DNA of 64,000 nt from contig CAJTQO010000013.1 in assembly GCA_910578405.1 (NCBI GenBank), positions 15,417-79,416 on the forward strand, read 5' to 3'. This document shows positions 52,182-61,139 of the stretch, piece after piece. The position numbers and the translations under genes are program-made. The stretch's first letter is position 1. Each line of letters starts with the position of its first letter. The notes under the pieces were generated by a model. The model had not been told where the DNA came from. It worked only from the letters and a program-made list of their open reading frames with translations, and searched no databases. The stretch comes from an uncultured Lachnospiraceae bacterium (GTDB lineage Bacteria; Bacillota; Clostridia; Lachnospirales; Lachnospiraceae).

Positions 52182-52916
52182 TCAGTAAAATTTATATAGT
52201 TGGTGTTTTTTGATATAAGCGATTACTGGCTCAGGAACCATATAACGGATAGATTGTCCATAAGCCAGGCGCATACGGATATCCGTGGAGGATATGTCTA
52301 TTTCCTTGAAGGTAATCTGGCAGATGTTTGCGCCGAATTTTTCCTCCAGATAAGCAATTTGCTCTTGAAGCCTGTCATCTCCTTTGTCCTCTCTTATGGC
52401 GGCCAGTATGGTGCAGTTATGAAAAATATATTCCGGTTTCCGCCAGGTTTCCATGGAAAAAAGGTTGTCCGCGCCAACAATAAAATAAAACTCTGTTTCA
52501 GGTTCCAGTTCCCTTAATTCTGAAAGCGTGTCACAAGTGTAAGTGTTTCCAGTGCGGTTTACTTCAAGATCAGAGATGAAAAACGCCGGGTTGTCTTCAA
52601 TGGCAAGACGTGTCATTTCATAGCGGATATGCCTGTCCAGGACTTCTGCTTCTCTTTTCATATAGGAACGGCCGCTGGGGATAAACAGGATTTCATCCAA
52701 TTCGAAATTGTCCCTGGCGCTTTCCGCCAGCAATAGATGCCCTATATGAATGGGGTTGAAGGTGCCTCCCATAATTCCGGTTTTTTTCCTCTCTTTTCTG
52801 GCAGCGCTTCCTGTACTGGCGCCATTATCTCCAGTCTCCTCTTTTGTCCTGCTATTTCCTTTATTTTTACAAATTCTGCAATCATCCATAATGCTCCCAT
52901 ACTTTTTTCCAGACAT
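52182..52916 (-). CDS. nadD: Nicotinate-nucleotide adenylyltransferase NadD
   Basis: NadD adenylates nicotinate mononucleotide in NAD synthesis. The nucleotidyl-transferase motif GGTFNPIHIGH is present near residue 50, with the C-terminal SSTDIRMRL. The product is 244 residues from 52916; about 45 polar residues (with CRICKNKG and KERKK) precede the catalytic domain, unusual for NadD. A start at ATG 52889 behind GGGAG is also possible; the extension may be partly an artefact of start choice. Confidence 0.9.
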   Translation of the reverse strand: MSGKKYGSIMDDCRICKNKGNSRTKEETGDNGASTGSAARKERKKTGIMGGTFNPIHIGHLLLAESARDNFELDEILFIPSGRSYMKREAEVLDRHIRYEMTRLAIEDNPAFFISDLEVNRTGNTYTCDTLSELRELEPETEFYFIVGADNLFSMETWRKPEYIFHNCTILAAIREDKGDDRLQEQIAYLEEKFGANICQITFKEIDISSTDIRMRLAYGQSIRYMVPEPVIAYIKKHQLYKFY

Positions 52917-52942
52917 GCAGGGGCAGATTTCCCATGCATGGA

Positions 52943-53230
52943 TTATGGAAGGATAATCTTTTTGTTGTCTTTATTTTCTTTATATAAAATAATCTTTTTC
53001 CCAATAACCTGCACTACCTGGGAACGTGTCCTGCCAGCCAGTGTATCTGCAATCATTTTAGGATCCTCCAGGCAGTTTTTCAGTACGGATACTTTAATCA
53101 ATTCCCGTGTATGGAAAGCTTCCGAAACTGCTTGCGTCACTTCTGGCGTCAGGCTGGATTTGCCAATATGGAAAATCGGCTCTAGGTTGTTGGCAAGGCT
53201 TTTCAAATAACTCCTTTGTTTGCTAGTCAT
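52943..53230 (-). CDS. yhbY: YhbY/CRS1-YhbY (CRM) RNA-binding protein
   Basis: A 95-residue CRM-domain protein associated with pre-50S particles. The start MTSKQRSYLKSLANNL, the HIGKSSLTPEV motif and the GxxG-like AGRTRSQVVQVIGKKIILY are diagnostic. It lies between obgE and nadD as in most Firmicutes. GGGAGG stands before the ATG. Confidence 0.94.
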   Translation of the reverse strand: MTSKQRSYLKSLANNLEPIFHIGKSSLTPEVTQAVSEAFHTRELIKVSVLKNCLEDPKMIADTLAGRTRSQVVQVIGKKIILYKENKDNKKIILP

Positions 53231-53322
53231 AACTCCTCCCTTTGTAGTTATTGCGATTATTACAGTTTTATATTTTATGGCGATATATTCCCTCTTCTTT
53301 TTTGGCCTTTTTACAGGAAAAT

Positions 53323-54612
53323 TTATTTATAATAGTCGAAAGAAAGCCCATATAGGCGCACAGTATCGCCCTCTTCTATTCCAAGTTTTTCCAATTCCTC
53401 AAGAATGCCGTTCTCTTTCATAAAATTTTGAAAAAAAGTGAATCCTTTCTCAGATTCCAAATTTGTATAGCCAAGCATCCTTTCAATACGTGGGCCTTCT
53501 ACTACGTACTCTTGTTTTTCTTCATCGTAAGTAACGGTAAAAGCAGCTTCTTTTTCTATCCGTTCCGGAAAGTATTCTTGGGCAAAAATCACTGATTTCT
53601 CGTCCATCTGCGTTAAAAGGTTGTTTAGGGTATATAGCAGTTCCCGTACACCTTGACCGCTGACGGCAGAGATTGTGTAAACAGGAATCCCTTTCGGTTC
53701 AAATTCTTCCCGGATACGGCTTACGGCATCTTCTCTTTCGGCAGGGCTGGCGAACATATCCATCTTGTTTGCGGCAATAACCTGGGGACGGGCGGCTAAC
53801 TCTTCGTTATAAGCTTGCAGTTCTTTTTGGATGGCATAAATATCCTCCACTGGATTGCGTCCTTCCGTAGATGCTGCATCCACGATATGGAGAATGATTT
53901 TGGTGCGCTCAATATGGCGCAGGAATTCATACCCCAGTCCTACGCCTTGTGAGGCTCCTTCAATCAATCCAGGGATATCTGCAATGACAAACCCTTTGGC
54001 GTCTTCTAAGTCTACCACGCCCAAATTAGGATTTAAGGTGGTGAAATGGTAATTAGCTATTTTCGGCTTGGCATTTGTAACTCTGGCAAGGAAGGTGGAT
54101 TTGCCTACATTAGGAAAACCAACCAGTCCCACATCGGCGATTACTTTTAATTCCAACATTAAATCCAGTTCCATGGCCTCTTGTCCTGGTTGGGCGTATT
54201 TAGGGGCCTGCATGGTACTGGTGGCGTAATGCTGATTCCCTTTTCCGCCCCGGCCTCCTTTTAAAAGCACAAAATGCCGATTCTCCCCAGACATATCTGT
54301 AATTACTTTCCCGCTTTCCGCTTCTTTAATCACAGTGCCTTGAGGGACTCTAATAATGATATCATCCCCGTTTCTTCCTTTACAGTTCTTTTTGTTGCCG
54401 TTTTCTCCATTTCCGGCGCAGTATTTGCGGATATGCCGGAAATTTGTAAGGGTATTCAAACCCTCATCCACTTCAAATATGACGCTTCCCCCGTTTCCAC
54501 CATCCCCACCGTCCGGGCCTCCGGTTGGGACATATTTTTCCCTACGGAAAGAAACATGACCGTCTCCTCCTTTGCCACTCTTTACGTATATTTGTGCTCT
54601 GTCTGCAAACAT
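53323..54612 (-). CDS. obgE: GTPase ObgE/CgtA
   Basis: An essential GTPase of 50S assembly and stress signalling. The 429-residue protein has the glycine-rich Obg domain (1-158), the G domain with GFPNVGKSTFLARV, DIPGLIEGAS and NKMD, and a C-terminal OCT domain (last 75 residues). Length and order match Firmicute Obg. It is separated from rpmA by a terminator hairpin at 54688-54716, so it may have partly independent expression. Confidence 0.97.
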   Translation of the reverse strand: MFADRAQIYVKSGKGGDGHVSFRREKYVPTGGPDGGDGGNGGSVIFEVDEGLNTLTNFRHIRKYCAGNGENGNKKNCKGRNGDDIIIRVPQGTVIKEAESGKVITDMSGENRHFVLLKGGRGGKGNQHYATSTMQAPKYAQPGQEAMELDLMLELKVIADVGLVGFPNVGKSTFLARVTNAKPKIANYHFTTLNPNLGVVDLEDAKGFVIADIPGLIEGASQGVGLGYEFLRHIERTKIILHIVDAASTEGRNPVEDIYAIQKELQAYNEELAARPQVIAANKMDMFASPAEREDAVSRIREEFEPKGIPVYTISAVSGQGVRELLYTLNNLLTQMDEKSVIFAQEYFPERIEKEAAFTVTYDEEKQEYVVEGPRIERMLGYTNLESEKGFTFFQNFMKENGILEELEKLGIEEGDTVRLYGLSFDYYK

Positions 54613-54687
54613 ATTTATTTCCCATAGCCTTTCATAAATAATATGGCTTCCATGCTTTCAAAAGTATATAGAATCACAAGGCAAAAA

Positions 54688-54716
54688 GGCTTCAAACACA
54701 TGGTATGTTTGAAGCC
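54688..54716 (-). terminator. Intrinsic terminator between rpmA and obgE
   Basis: GGCTTCAAACA (54688-54698) and TGTTTGAAGCC (54706-54716) form a perfect 11-pair stem over a seven-base loop, followed on the minus strand by TTTTTGCC. It lies 13 bases after the rpmA stop. Confidence 0.9.
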
Positions 54717-54729
54717 CGATTCGTTCGTA

Positions 54730-55014
54730 CTATTTCTCGACAGGATATACGGAAGCTTGTTTTTTGTCCCTTCCTTTTCTTTCAAATCGAAGTACACCGT
54801 CTACTTTTGCGAATAAAGTATCATCCCCACCTCTGCCTACGTTGATGCCTGGATGAATCTTTGTCCCACGCTGCCTGTACAAAATATTTCCTGCTTTTAC
54901 GAATTGTCCGTCAGCTCTTTTCGCACCAAGCCTTTTGGATTCGGAATCTCTGCCGTTCTTTGTGGAACCAACCCCTTTTTTATGGGCGAAAAATTGAAGG
55001 TTCATATTTAACAT
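54730..55014 (-). CDS. rpmA: 50S ribosomal protein bL27 with Prp-cleaved leader
   Basis: bL27 reaches the peptidyl-transferase centre. The 94-residue precursor begins [14 protein letters not shown]; in Firmicutes the nine-residue leader is removed by the protease Prp after LQFF, and prp is the gene directly upstream. ATG 55014 (close after the prp stop codon) is chosen as it gives the standard leader. The remainder, [17 protein letters not shown] and later motifs, is normal. Confidence 0.97.
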   Translation of the reverse strand: MLNMNLQFFAHKKGVGSTKNGRDSESKRLGAKRADGQFVKAGNILYRQRGTKIHPGINVGRGGDDTLFAKVDGVLRFERKGRDKKQASVYPVEK

Positions 55015-55018
55015 GGCC

Positions 55019-55348
55019 TTACACCTCCTCATAGTTAAGCGTCAAATATTTCTTGCCGTATTGCTCTGCAATTTCTGACAAGCCCAGTATCATCGAGTCC
55101 ATAAATAGCTTTCCGGCTTTGGACAAAGGAAGCGAAAACTGACATTGTATATAACCGGCCTTTTCATCCGTCTCTATATCCATCTTTCCATCCGCTAATT
55201 TCTCTATGGAATTTATGGTGTTAATAACCAATACAGATACGGAGGCGCATACAATATCTCTTCCTTTTCTTGCAAATCCAGAGTGCCCTCTGCAGGTAAA
55301 GCCCTGATATGACCCATCTGCTGTTTTGCGAATAATAACCGTTGTCAT
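55019..55348 (-). CDS. prp: Ribosomal-processing cysteine protease Prp
   Basis: Prp cleaves the N-terminal leader of bL27. The 109-residue protein has the catalytic His in GHSGFA and Cys in DIVCASVS, the YsxB-family signature. ATG 55348 gives the normal length; TTG 55363 is an alternative, neither has a strong ribosome site, so translation may be coupled to rplU. Order rplU-prp-rpmA is the standard Firmicute arrangement. Confidence 0.95.
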   Translation of the reverse strand: MTTVIIRKTADGSYQGFTCRGHSGFARKGRDIVCASVSVLVINTINSIEKLADGKMDIETDEKAGYIQCQFSLPLSKAGKLFMDSMILGLSEIAEQYGKKYLTLNYEEV

Positions 55349-55387
55349 GTCTAACACTGCCAAATTGTTAAAATATAAATAGAATGC

Positions 55388-55693
55388 TTATGCATTTATT
55401 TTGTCAATTTTAACTTGCGTGTATGCTTGTCTATGACCGTTTTTCTTATGGTAACCGGTTTTTCTCTTATACTTGTATACAATGATTTTCTTACCTCTGC
55501 CTTGTTCCATGACAGTTGCAGATACCGTTGCATTCGCTACCTCTCCGGCAACCTTAAGTCCGTTGTCGCTAATAGCAACAACCTGGTCAAATGTTACTAC
55601 AGCCCCTGGTTCCGCCTCCAGTTTTTCCACTTTAATAATGTCACCTTCTGAAACCTTGTACTGTTTTCCACCTGTGGCAATAATTGCGTACAT
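55388..55693 (-). CDS. rplU: 50S ribosomal protein bL21
   Basis: A 101-residue ribosomal protein with the family start [18 protein letters not shown] and the C-terminal [19 protein letters not shown] that contacts 23S rRNA. It is the first gene of the rplU-prp-rpmA unit behind a near-perfect promoter and a structured leader (55694-55790) that is likely the L21 autoregulatory element. Confidence 0.97.
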   Translation of the reverse strand: MYAIIATGGKQYKVSEGDIIKVEKLEAEPGAVVTFDQVVAISDNGLKVAGEVANATVSATVMEQGRGKKIIVYKYKRKTGYHKKNGHRQAYTQVKIDKINA

Positions 55694-55790
55694 ATTGCAC
55701 CTCCTATCACAAACTTTATGGTTTGTCTACTCGCTAGGGTCGGCGGCATCTGCTTATGCAGATACGCTTAAAACCTATCTATGCGGCATA
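55694..55790 (-). ncRNA. Candidate L21 leader (5' regulatory RNA)
   Basis: The about 100-base leader of rplU contains two stem-loops: ATCTGC-ATAA-GCAGAT in the middle and ACAAAC-CATAAA-GTTTGT just before the AGGAGG. Position before rplU and hairpin arrangement agree with the L21 leader of Firmicutes, thought to mimic rRNA and allow feedback by bL21. A covariance-model search was not possible, so the class name is inferred. Confidence 0.55.
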
Positions 55791-55797
55791 CTTCGTT

Positions 55798-55826
55798 ATT
55801 TTAGCATTAGTTGGAAAGTGTGTCAA
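55798..55826 (-). promoter_or_regulatory. Strong promoter of the rplU operon
   Basis: On the minus strand TTGACA (55826-55821), a 17-base spacer and TAAAAT (55803-55798). It lies about 40 bp after the purL stop; I see no terminator for purL, so some read-through is possible. Confidence 0.85.
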
Positions 55827-55868
55827 TATTTTTTTGAGATTTAATTCTCCTGTTGCCGTTTCAAACTT

Positions 55869-58800
55869 CTACCCTCTAAAATACCGCACGCCTGACTCAA
55901 ATATCTTCAAATCCTGTTCTCCATAAATATTCACCGCCACTGAACGGCCAATCCGCTCCACATGAGCCATCTTGCCAAAGCATCGGCCATCTTCTGAAGT
56001 AATGCCCTCAATTGCCGCATAAGATCCATTGACATTCCACTCCTCATCCATAGAGACATTCCCATCCATGTCCGCATATTGAGTTGCCACCTGCCCATTG
56101 GCAAACAGTTTCTGAATCCAATTCTCTGGCGCCACGAAACGCCCCTCCCCATGAGACGCTGGCGTTACATATGTTTTTCCCAATTCCGCCTCTTGCAGCC
56201 AGGGCGACTTGTTGGATACTGCTTTCGTATATACCATTTTGGATATATGACGGTTAATGGTATTAAAAGTAAGCGTAGGGGAGTCTTTTGTCTGCCCGAC
56301 AATTTTCCCATAAGGCAGCAAACCCAGTTTAATCAATGCCTGGAAGCCGTTGCAGATGCCAAGCGCCAGTCCATCTCTTTCTTCTAACAATTTCCTCACC
56401 GCTTCCTTCAGTTTCTCATTCTGAAATGCGGTTGCGAAAAATTTTGCACTGCCATCCGGTTCATCTCCTGCAGAAAATCCGCCTGGGAACATAATAATCT
56501 GCGCTCCGTCTATGGCTTTTTCGAAAATATCCACCGATTCCCGGATATCTTCTGCCGTACGGTTCTTAAATACTTTCGTCACCACTTGCGCCCCGGCGCG
56601 TTCAAATGCCTTTGCGCTGTCATATTCACAGTTCGTCCCCGGGAATACCGGAATAAATACCGTAGGTTTCGCTACCTGATTGCGACATACATAAATCTGC
56701 TTAGCCTGGTACAGCGATGATTCCACTGGCGCAGTCTCTTTGGAGGACTTGGTGGGGAATACACTTTCTAACTTGGAAGACCATGCCTCTAAAGCTTCTT
56801 CTATCGGAAGAGACATTTCTTTATAGGCAAAAACAGCTTCTTGCGTCACTTCGCCAACCAGACGGTAATTTTCAATTCCTTCCAGTTTCCCTAACTGGTT
56901 TTTCGGTATCTCTGCCAAAATGTCACCGATACAATTTTCAAACAAATCCTTCTTTGGCAATTCATCGGACAGCTTTACGCCCATCTTATTGCCGAATGCC
57001 ATCTTACTTACTGCCGCTGCAAGCCCCCTGGCGTCCATGGCATATGCCGACAGAATACTGCCTTCTTGCATTAATTCTGTAATCCGGCAATACAGTTCCA
57101 ATACTTTTTCATACACTGGGACATCATAAGCATCCTTATCAAACCAAAACTGCACCAGACAGTTCGAAGTGCTTTTAAGTTCGGGCGTAATAATATTTCG
57201 CTCTTTAGCTATATCCACGGCAAAGGAAACCAACGTAGGCGGCACATCAATGGCATTAAACGTACCGGACATACTGTCCTTGCCGCCAATGGAAGGCAGC
57301 CCATACCCAATCTGCGCATCATATGCGCCTAATAACGCTGCAAAAGGCTGGCTCCAGCGCTCCGGCTCCCCGGTCATCCTACGGAAGTATTCCTGGAATG
57401 TAAAACGGATTTTCCGACAATCGCCGCCGCTTGCCACAATTCTGGCCATGGATTCCGTTACGGCATAAATGGCGCCATGGTATGGGCTCCAGGAAGACAG
57501 ATATGGATCAAATCCACAGCTCATCATGGTTACTGTGTCCGTTTTTCCTTTCAGAACCGGAAGTTTTGCCACCATAGTTTGCGTTTCCGTAAGCTGGTAT
57601 TTCCCTCCATAGGGCATCAACACAGAAGCCGCTCCGATGGAAGAATCGAACATTTCCACCAGTCCTTTTTGAGAACATACGTTCAAATCCCGCAATTGCT
57701 CCAGCCATGCCGCTTTCACATCATCTTTTTCCAATGCCTCCACTATATGGTCAGTAGCGATACGGCGGAAATAATTGTCCTTTTCTTCCGGAATCTCCAC
57801 CTTTACGCTTGTTACCTGATGAGCGCCATTGGTATCCAGGAAGGAACGCTTAATATCTACAATCGCTTTGCCTCGCCATTTTAGCGTTAGCCTGGGTTCT
57901 TTCGTGACTACGGCCACAGGAACTGCTTCCAGATTCTCCTGCGCCGCATAATCAAGGAAAGTTTCTACATCTTCCGGCGCCACTACCACTGCCATCCTTT
58001 CCTGTGATTCGGAAATTGCCAATTCCGTTCCGTCCAGGCCCGCATATTTTTTCGGAACCCGGTCTAAATCCACGGTCAGACCGTCAGCCAGTTCGCCAAT
58101 CGCCACGGATACGCCGCCTGCTCCAAAATCATTGCATTTCTTAATTAACCTGCTAACTTCCTCTCTGCGAAACAATCTTTGTATTTTACGTTCCGTTGGG
58201 GCATTGCCTTTCTGCACCTCCGCGCCACAGGTTTCAATGGAACTTTCTGTGTGTACCTTAGAAGAACCGGTTGCGCCGCCGCATCCATCCCGTCCTGTCC
58301 GTCCGCCTAAAAGGATAATGATATCGTCTGGCTCCGAATTCCCGCGGATTACATTTTTCCTTGGAGCCGCCCCCATTACAGCGCCAATTTCCATTCTTTT
58401 TGCCACATAATCCGGATGATAAATCTCCTTTACATACCCGGTTGCCAAACCAATTTGATTCCCGTAGGAAGAATATCCACTGGCTGCGCCGCGCACCAGC
58501 TTCTTTTGGGACAGTTTCCCTTTCAAGGTATCCGATACGGGGACTGTAGGATCTGCCGCCCCGGTTACGCGCATGGCTTGATAAACATATCCGCGTCCGG
58601 AAAGGGGATCGCGGATTGCGCCGCCCAGGCAGGTGGCTGCACCGCCAAAAGGCTCTATTTCCGTAGGATGGTTATGGGTTTCATTTTTGAAGAACACCAG
58701 CCATTCCTCTGTCACAGGCCCATCCCCATAATCCATTTCCACAGGCACAATGACGGAACATGCATTGATTTCATCAGACTCTTCCAAGTCCTGCAGTTTT

Positions 58801-59669
58801 CCCTCTTTTTTTAATTTGCGCATCGCCATTAAAGCCAAATCCATCAGACAGATAAATTTGTCTTCCCTGCCCCCAAAAATCTCTTCCCTTGTATCCAGAT
58901 AGCTCTGGTAAGTGGTTTCAATTGGTGTCCGGTAATACCCTTCCCCAAACACAACGTCCTTTAATTCTGTGGAAAAGGTAGTATGGCGGCAATGGTCAGA
59001 CCAGTAGGTGTCCAATACCCGTATTTCCGTCATAGTCGGGTCCCGGTCTTCCTCCCCACGAAAATAATTCCGAATATGCTTAAAATCTTCAAAGGTCATA
59101 GCAAGCCCAAGAGAGCCATACAGTTCCCGGAACCTATCCTCCGGCATATCCCGGAAACCTTCCAGCGTCGCCACGTCCACAGGTTCCTCATAAGCCGTCA
59201 ATAATGTCTCTGGCTTACATAAATCTGTCTCACGGGAATCCACCGGGTTGATACAGTATGCTTTGATTTTGTTAAACTCATCTTCGGAAAGCGTGCCCGT
59301 GATAAGATATGTGACTGCCGTCCGTACCACTGGCTGCTCATCCTCTTTTAGAAATTTAATGCACTGGACAGCGGAATCCGCCCGCTGGTCAAACTGCCCA
59401 GGCAGGAATTCCACACTGAATGCACGGCCTCCCTCCGGCATTTCAAAATCCTCCCGGTAAAGGATATCCACTGGAGGCTCTGAAAAGACAATCCCACAGG
59501 CTCTTTCAAAAACTTCCTCTGATAAGTTTTCCACATCATAGCGAATCAATACCCTTACCGTATTTACCCCTGCAATATTTAAATAACTATGGATCTCCTC
59601 CTTCAGTTCCCGCGCCTTTACCGCAAAAGGCTCCTTTTTTTCCACATAAACGCGTCTTACGTCGCCCAT
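55869..59669 (-). CDS. purL: Phosphoribosylformylglycinamidine synthase, single-chain
   Basis: This enzyme converts FGAR and glutamine to FGAM in purine synthesis. At 1266 residues it is the large one-chain type, replacing the PurL-PurQ-PurS trio of Bacillus. Visible parts: N-terminal PurS-like domain (VRRVYVEKKEPF), two PurM-like halves (TEIRVLDTYWSDHCRHTTF; FKNETHNHPTEIEPFGGAAT), and a C-terminal glutaminase (FPGGFSAGDEPDGSAKF; GICNGFQAL with the nucleophile cysteine). AGGAGG precedes the ATG. No other pur gene is nearby. Confidence 0.96.
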   Translation of the reverse strand: MGDVRRVYVEKKEPFAVKARELKEEIHSYLNIAGVNTVRVLIRYDVENLSEEVFERACGIVFSEPPVDILYREDFEMPEGGRAFSVEFLPGQFDQRADSAVQCIKFLKEDEQPVVRTAVTYLITGTLSEDEFNKIKAYCINPVDSRETDLCKPETLLTAYEEPVDVATLEGFRDMPEDRFRELYGSLGLAMTFEDFKHIRNYFRGEEDRDPTMTEIRVLDTYWSDHCRHTTFSTELKDVVFGEGYYRTPIETTYQSYLDTREEIFGGREDKFICLMDLALMAMRKLKKEGKLQDLEESDEINACSVIVPVEMDYGDGPVTEEWLVFFKNETHNHPTEIEPFGGAATCLGGAIRDPLSGRGYVYQAMRVTGAADPTVPVSDTLKGKLSQKKLVRGAASGYSSYGNQIGLATGYVKEIYHPDYVAKRMEIGAVMGAAPRKNVIRGNSEPDDIIILLGGRTGRDGCGGATGSSKVHTESSIETCGAEVQKGNAPTERKIQRLFRREEVSRLIKKCNDFGAGGVSVAIGELADGLTVDLDRVPKKYAGLDGTELAISESQERMAVVVAPEDVETFLDYAAQENLEAVPVAVVTKEPRLTLKWRGKAIVDIKRSFLDTNGAHQVTSVKVEIPEEKDNYFRRIATDHIVEALEKDDVKAAWLEQLRDLNVCSQKGLVEMFDSSIGAASVLMPYGGKYQLTETQTMVAKLPVLKGKTDTVTMMSCGFDPYLSSWSPYHGAIYAVTESMARIVASGGDCRKIRFTFQEYFRRMTGEPERWSQPFAALLGAYDAQIGYGLPSIGGKDSMSGTFNAIDVPPTLVSFAVDIAKERNIITPELKSTSNCLVQFWFDKDAYDVPVYEKVLELYCRITELMQEGSILSAYAMDARGLAAAVSKMAFGNKMGVKLSDELPKKDLFENCIGDILAEIPKNQLGKLEGIENYRLVGEVTQEAVFAYKEMSLPIEEALEAWSSKLESVFPTKSSKETAPVESSLYQAKQIYVCRNQVAKPTVFIPVFPGTNCEYDSAKAFERAGAQVVTKVFKNRTAEDIRESVDIFEKAIDGAQIIMFPGGFSAGDEPDGSAKFFATAFQNEKLKEAVRKLLEERDGLALGICNGFQALIKLGLLPYGKIVGQTKDSPTLTFNTINRHISKMVYTKAVSNKSPWLQEAELGKTYVTPASHGEGRFVAPENWIQKLFANGQVATQYADMDGNVSMDEEWNVNGSYAAIEGITSEDGRCFGKMAHVERIGRSVAVNIYGEQDLKIFESGVRYFRG

Positions 59670-59792
59670 ATCTAAATATCCTCCTATTCCAGTCCCGTAT
59701 TATTCCCTTTTCACATCCTTTTAGTAGGATTTCCAGCAGTTGTCTTGTCTTAATAATGCGTTATCCAATTGCTTCCGGCTTTCGGAAATATG

Positions 59793-60389
59793 CTATTCCT
59801 CGTTTTCAATAATCAGCCCCTGCATAATATAGAGAATCTCCCGATCCACCATTTCTTCTGTAACTCCCCGTGTTTGCGACGCAATTTTCAACCCTTCCAG
59901 AACGTACATAATGTTCCTCGCGGCCCCCATCGTATCTTCACAATAAAATTCTCCGTTCTCCACTCCTGCAGCAATCAGGCGGCCTATAATCCGAACTGCT
60001 GTATCAAAACGTTTCCTCAGAAGATTGTCCCTTTTTGGCACTTTGTGCGCAAAGAAATACTCATAAGCTGCCATCGTCAAGTTATTTTTCCGGCGCAAAA
60101 GCTCCTTCTTTTGTTCCTTTAAAAACAACGCAAGAATATCCGATGCAAAAGCGTCCTTCCCAAGAAGCTCCTCCATCTCCCCGCTATCCTCCTGTCCTTT
60201 TCTCTCCGCCTCCAATACCTCAAGAAAAATCTCCTGTGTACTGGAAAAATACAGGTACAGCCCTCCACGGCTGATGCCGCAAGCATCCACGATATCCTTC
60301 ATTGTCACATTTTTATACCCTTTTTCTACAAAAACCTCCCTTGCCGTATCCACAATATATTGCTTCTTCTGCTCTGACTTCTCGCTCAT
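59793..60389 (-). CDS. TetR-family transcriptional regulator
   Basis: A 198-residue regulator with the TetR helix-turn-helix at the N-terminus (IVDTAREVFVEKGYKNVTMKDIVDACGISRGGLYLYF) and a helical ligand-binding C-terminal domain without recognisable specificity. Neighbours are purL downstream (about 120 bp) and a DUF6508 gene upstream, neither an obvious efflux target, so the regulon is unknown. Confidence 0.9.
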   Translation of the reverse strand: MSEKSEQKKQYIVDTAREVFVEKGYKNVTMKDIVDACGISRGGLYLYFSSTQEIFLEVLEAERKGQEDSGEMEELLGKDAFASDILALFLKEQKKELLRRKNNLTMAAYEYFFAHKVPKRDNLLRKRFDTAVRIIGRLIAAGVENGEFYCEDTMGAARNIMYVLEGLKIASQTRGVTEEMVDREILYIMQGLIIENEE

Positions 60390-60498
60390 CCATGTAACCT
60401 CTTACCTGCCGTACAGTTTCTTTCTCCTGAAACATGCCCAAACACCTCCCGCCGTTCATTGCCTTGCGCCATGCCCGGCTGGCCGCTTCCCCGCTGTC

Positions 60499-60954
60499 CT
60501 ACCTTTTCTGCCAGAATTCCAATATTTCCTTCATCTTTATAAGCGTTTTCAGGATGGAACCATTGGACACCCCTTCCGTCCACACAGTCCCTTTTGTCAT
60601 ACCGCCCAGAATATACTTGGAAAGAATACCGCAAAGGCCATCCATTTGGCGTATAGTTGCCTGCTCTATATATTCTTGCTCCTGGGCAACGGTGCGTATC
60701 CGGTTCCTTGCATATATATATGGATAGTTCCTATCCAAAAGCTTCGTCCGTTTTGCGTCCTGCACCAGGCTCATCATTGCACTGTCATAAACCGGGAAAG
60801 TAATGGAATGCTTGCCTATCCCCTCACCAGCATAGATTCTGGATATATTCGCCCCTGCCTTCGTTTCAAGCCATGGAATATATTTGACCAAACGCTCCAC
60901 ATCCGGACGGTACCCGTCAGCCAATTCCTGCATGTAGTTTTCATCCTTATCCAT
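60499..60954 (-). CDS. DUF6508-type protein of unknown function
   Basis: A 151-residue soluble protein resembling the DUF6508 family: helical, with YAGEGIGKHSITFPVYDSAMMSLVQDA in the middle and a C-terminal GGMTKGTVWTEGVSNGSILKTLIKM. No catalytic motif is recognised. It is divergent from the cyclic-nucleotide-domain protein at 61140 across a 185-bp gap and lies about 110 bp upstream of the TetR gene on the same strand. Confidence 0.7.
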   Translation of the reverse strand: MDKDENYMQELADGYRPDVERLVKYIPWLETKAGANISRIYAGEGIGKHSITFPVYDSAMMSLVQDAKRTKLLDRNYPYIYARNRIRTVAQEQEYIEQATIRQMDGLCGILSKYILGGMTKGTVWTEGVSNGSILKTLIKMKEILEFWQKR

Positions 60955-61075
60955 GTTTTATGTCTCCTATCTCTATTCTAGCCTGGAATTTCCTTATTCC
61001 CTGGCTGAACAAATTTTTTCAGCCCTTTTTTAATAAAGTATAACATAAAATGTCAAAATGTACAGCAAACTTTTG

Positions 61076-61104
61076 TTGTATTCTGTCTGTAAAATTAGTA
61101 TAAT
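61076..61104 (+). promoter_or_regulatory. Promoter of the 756-residue cyclic-nucleotide-domain gene
   Basis: TTGTAT (61076-61081), a 17-base spacer and TATAAT (61099-61104), followed by AGGAGGAG 5 bases before the ATG at 61140. Confidence 0.65.
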
Positions 61105-61139
61105 AGAAACGATAAAAAAGGACTGCTAGGAGGAGTATT

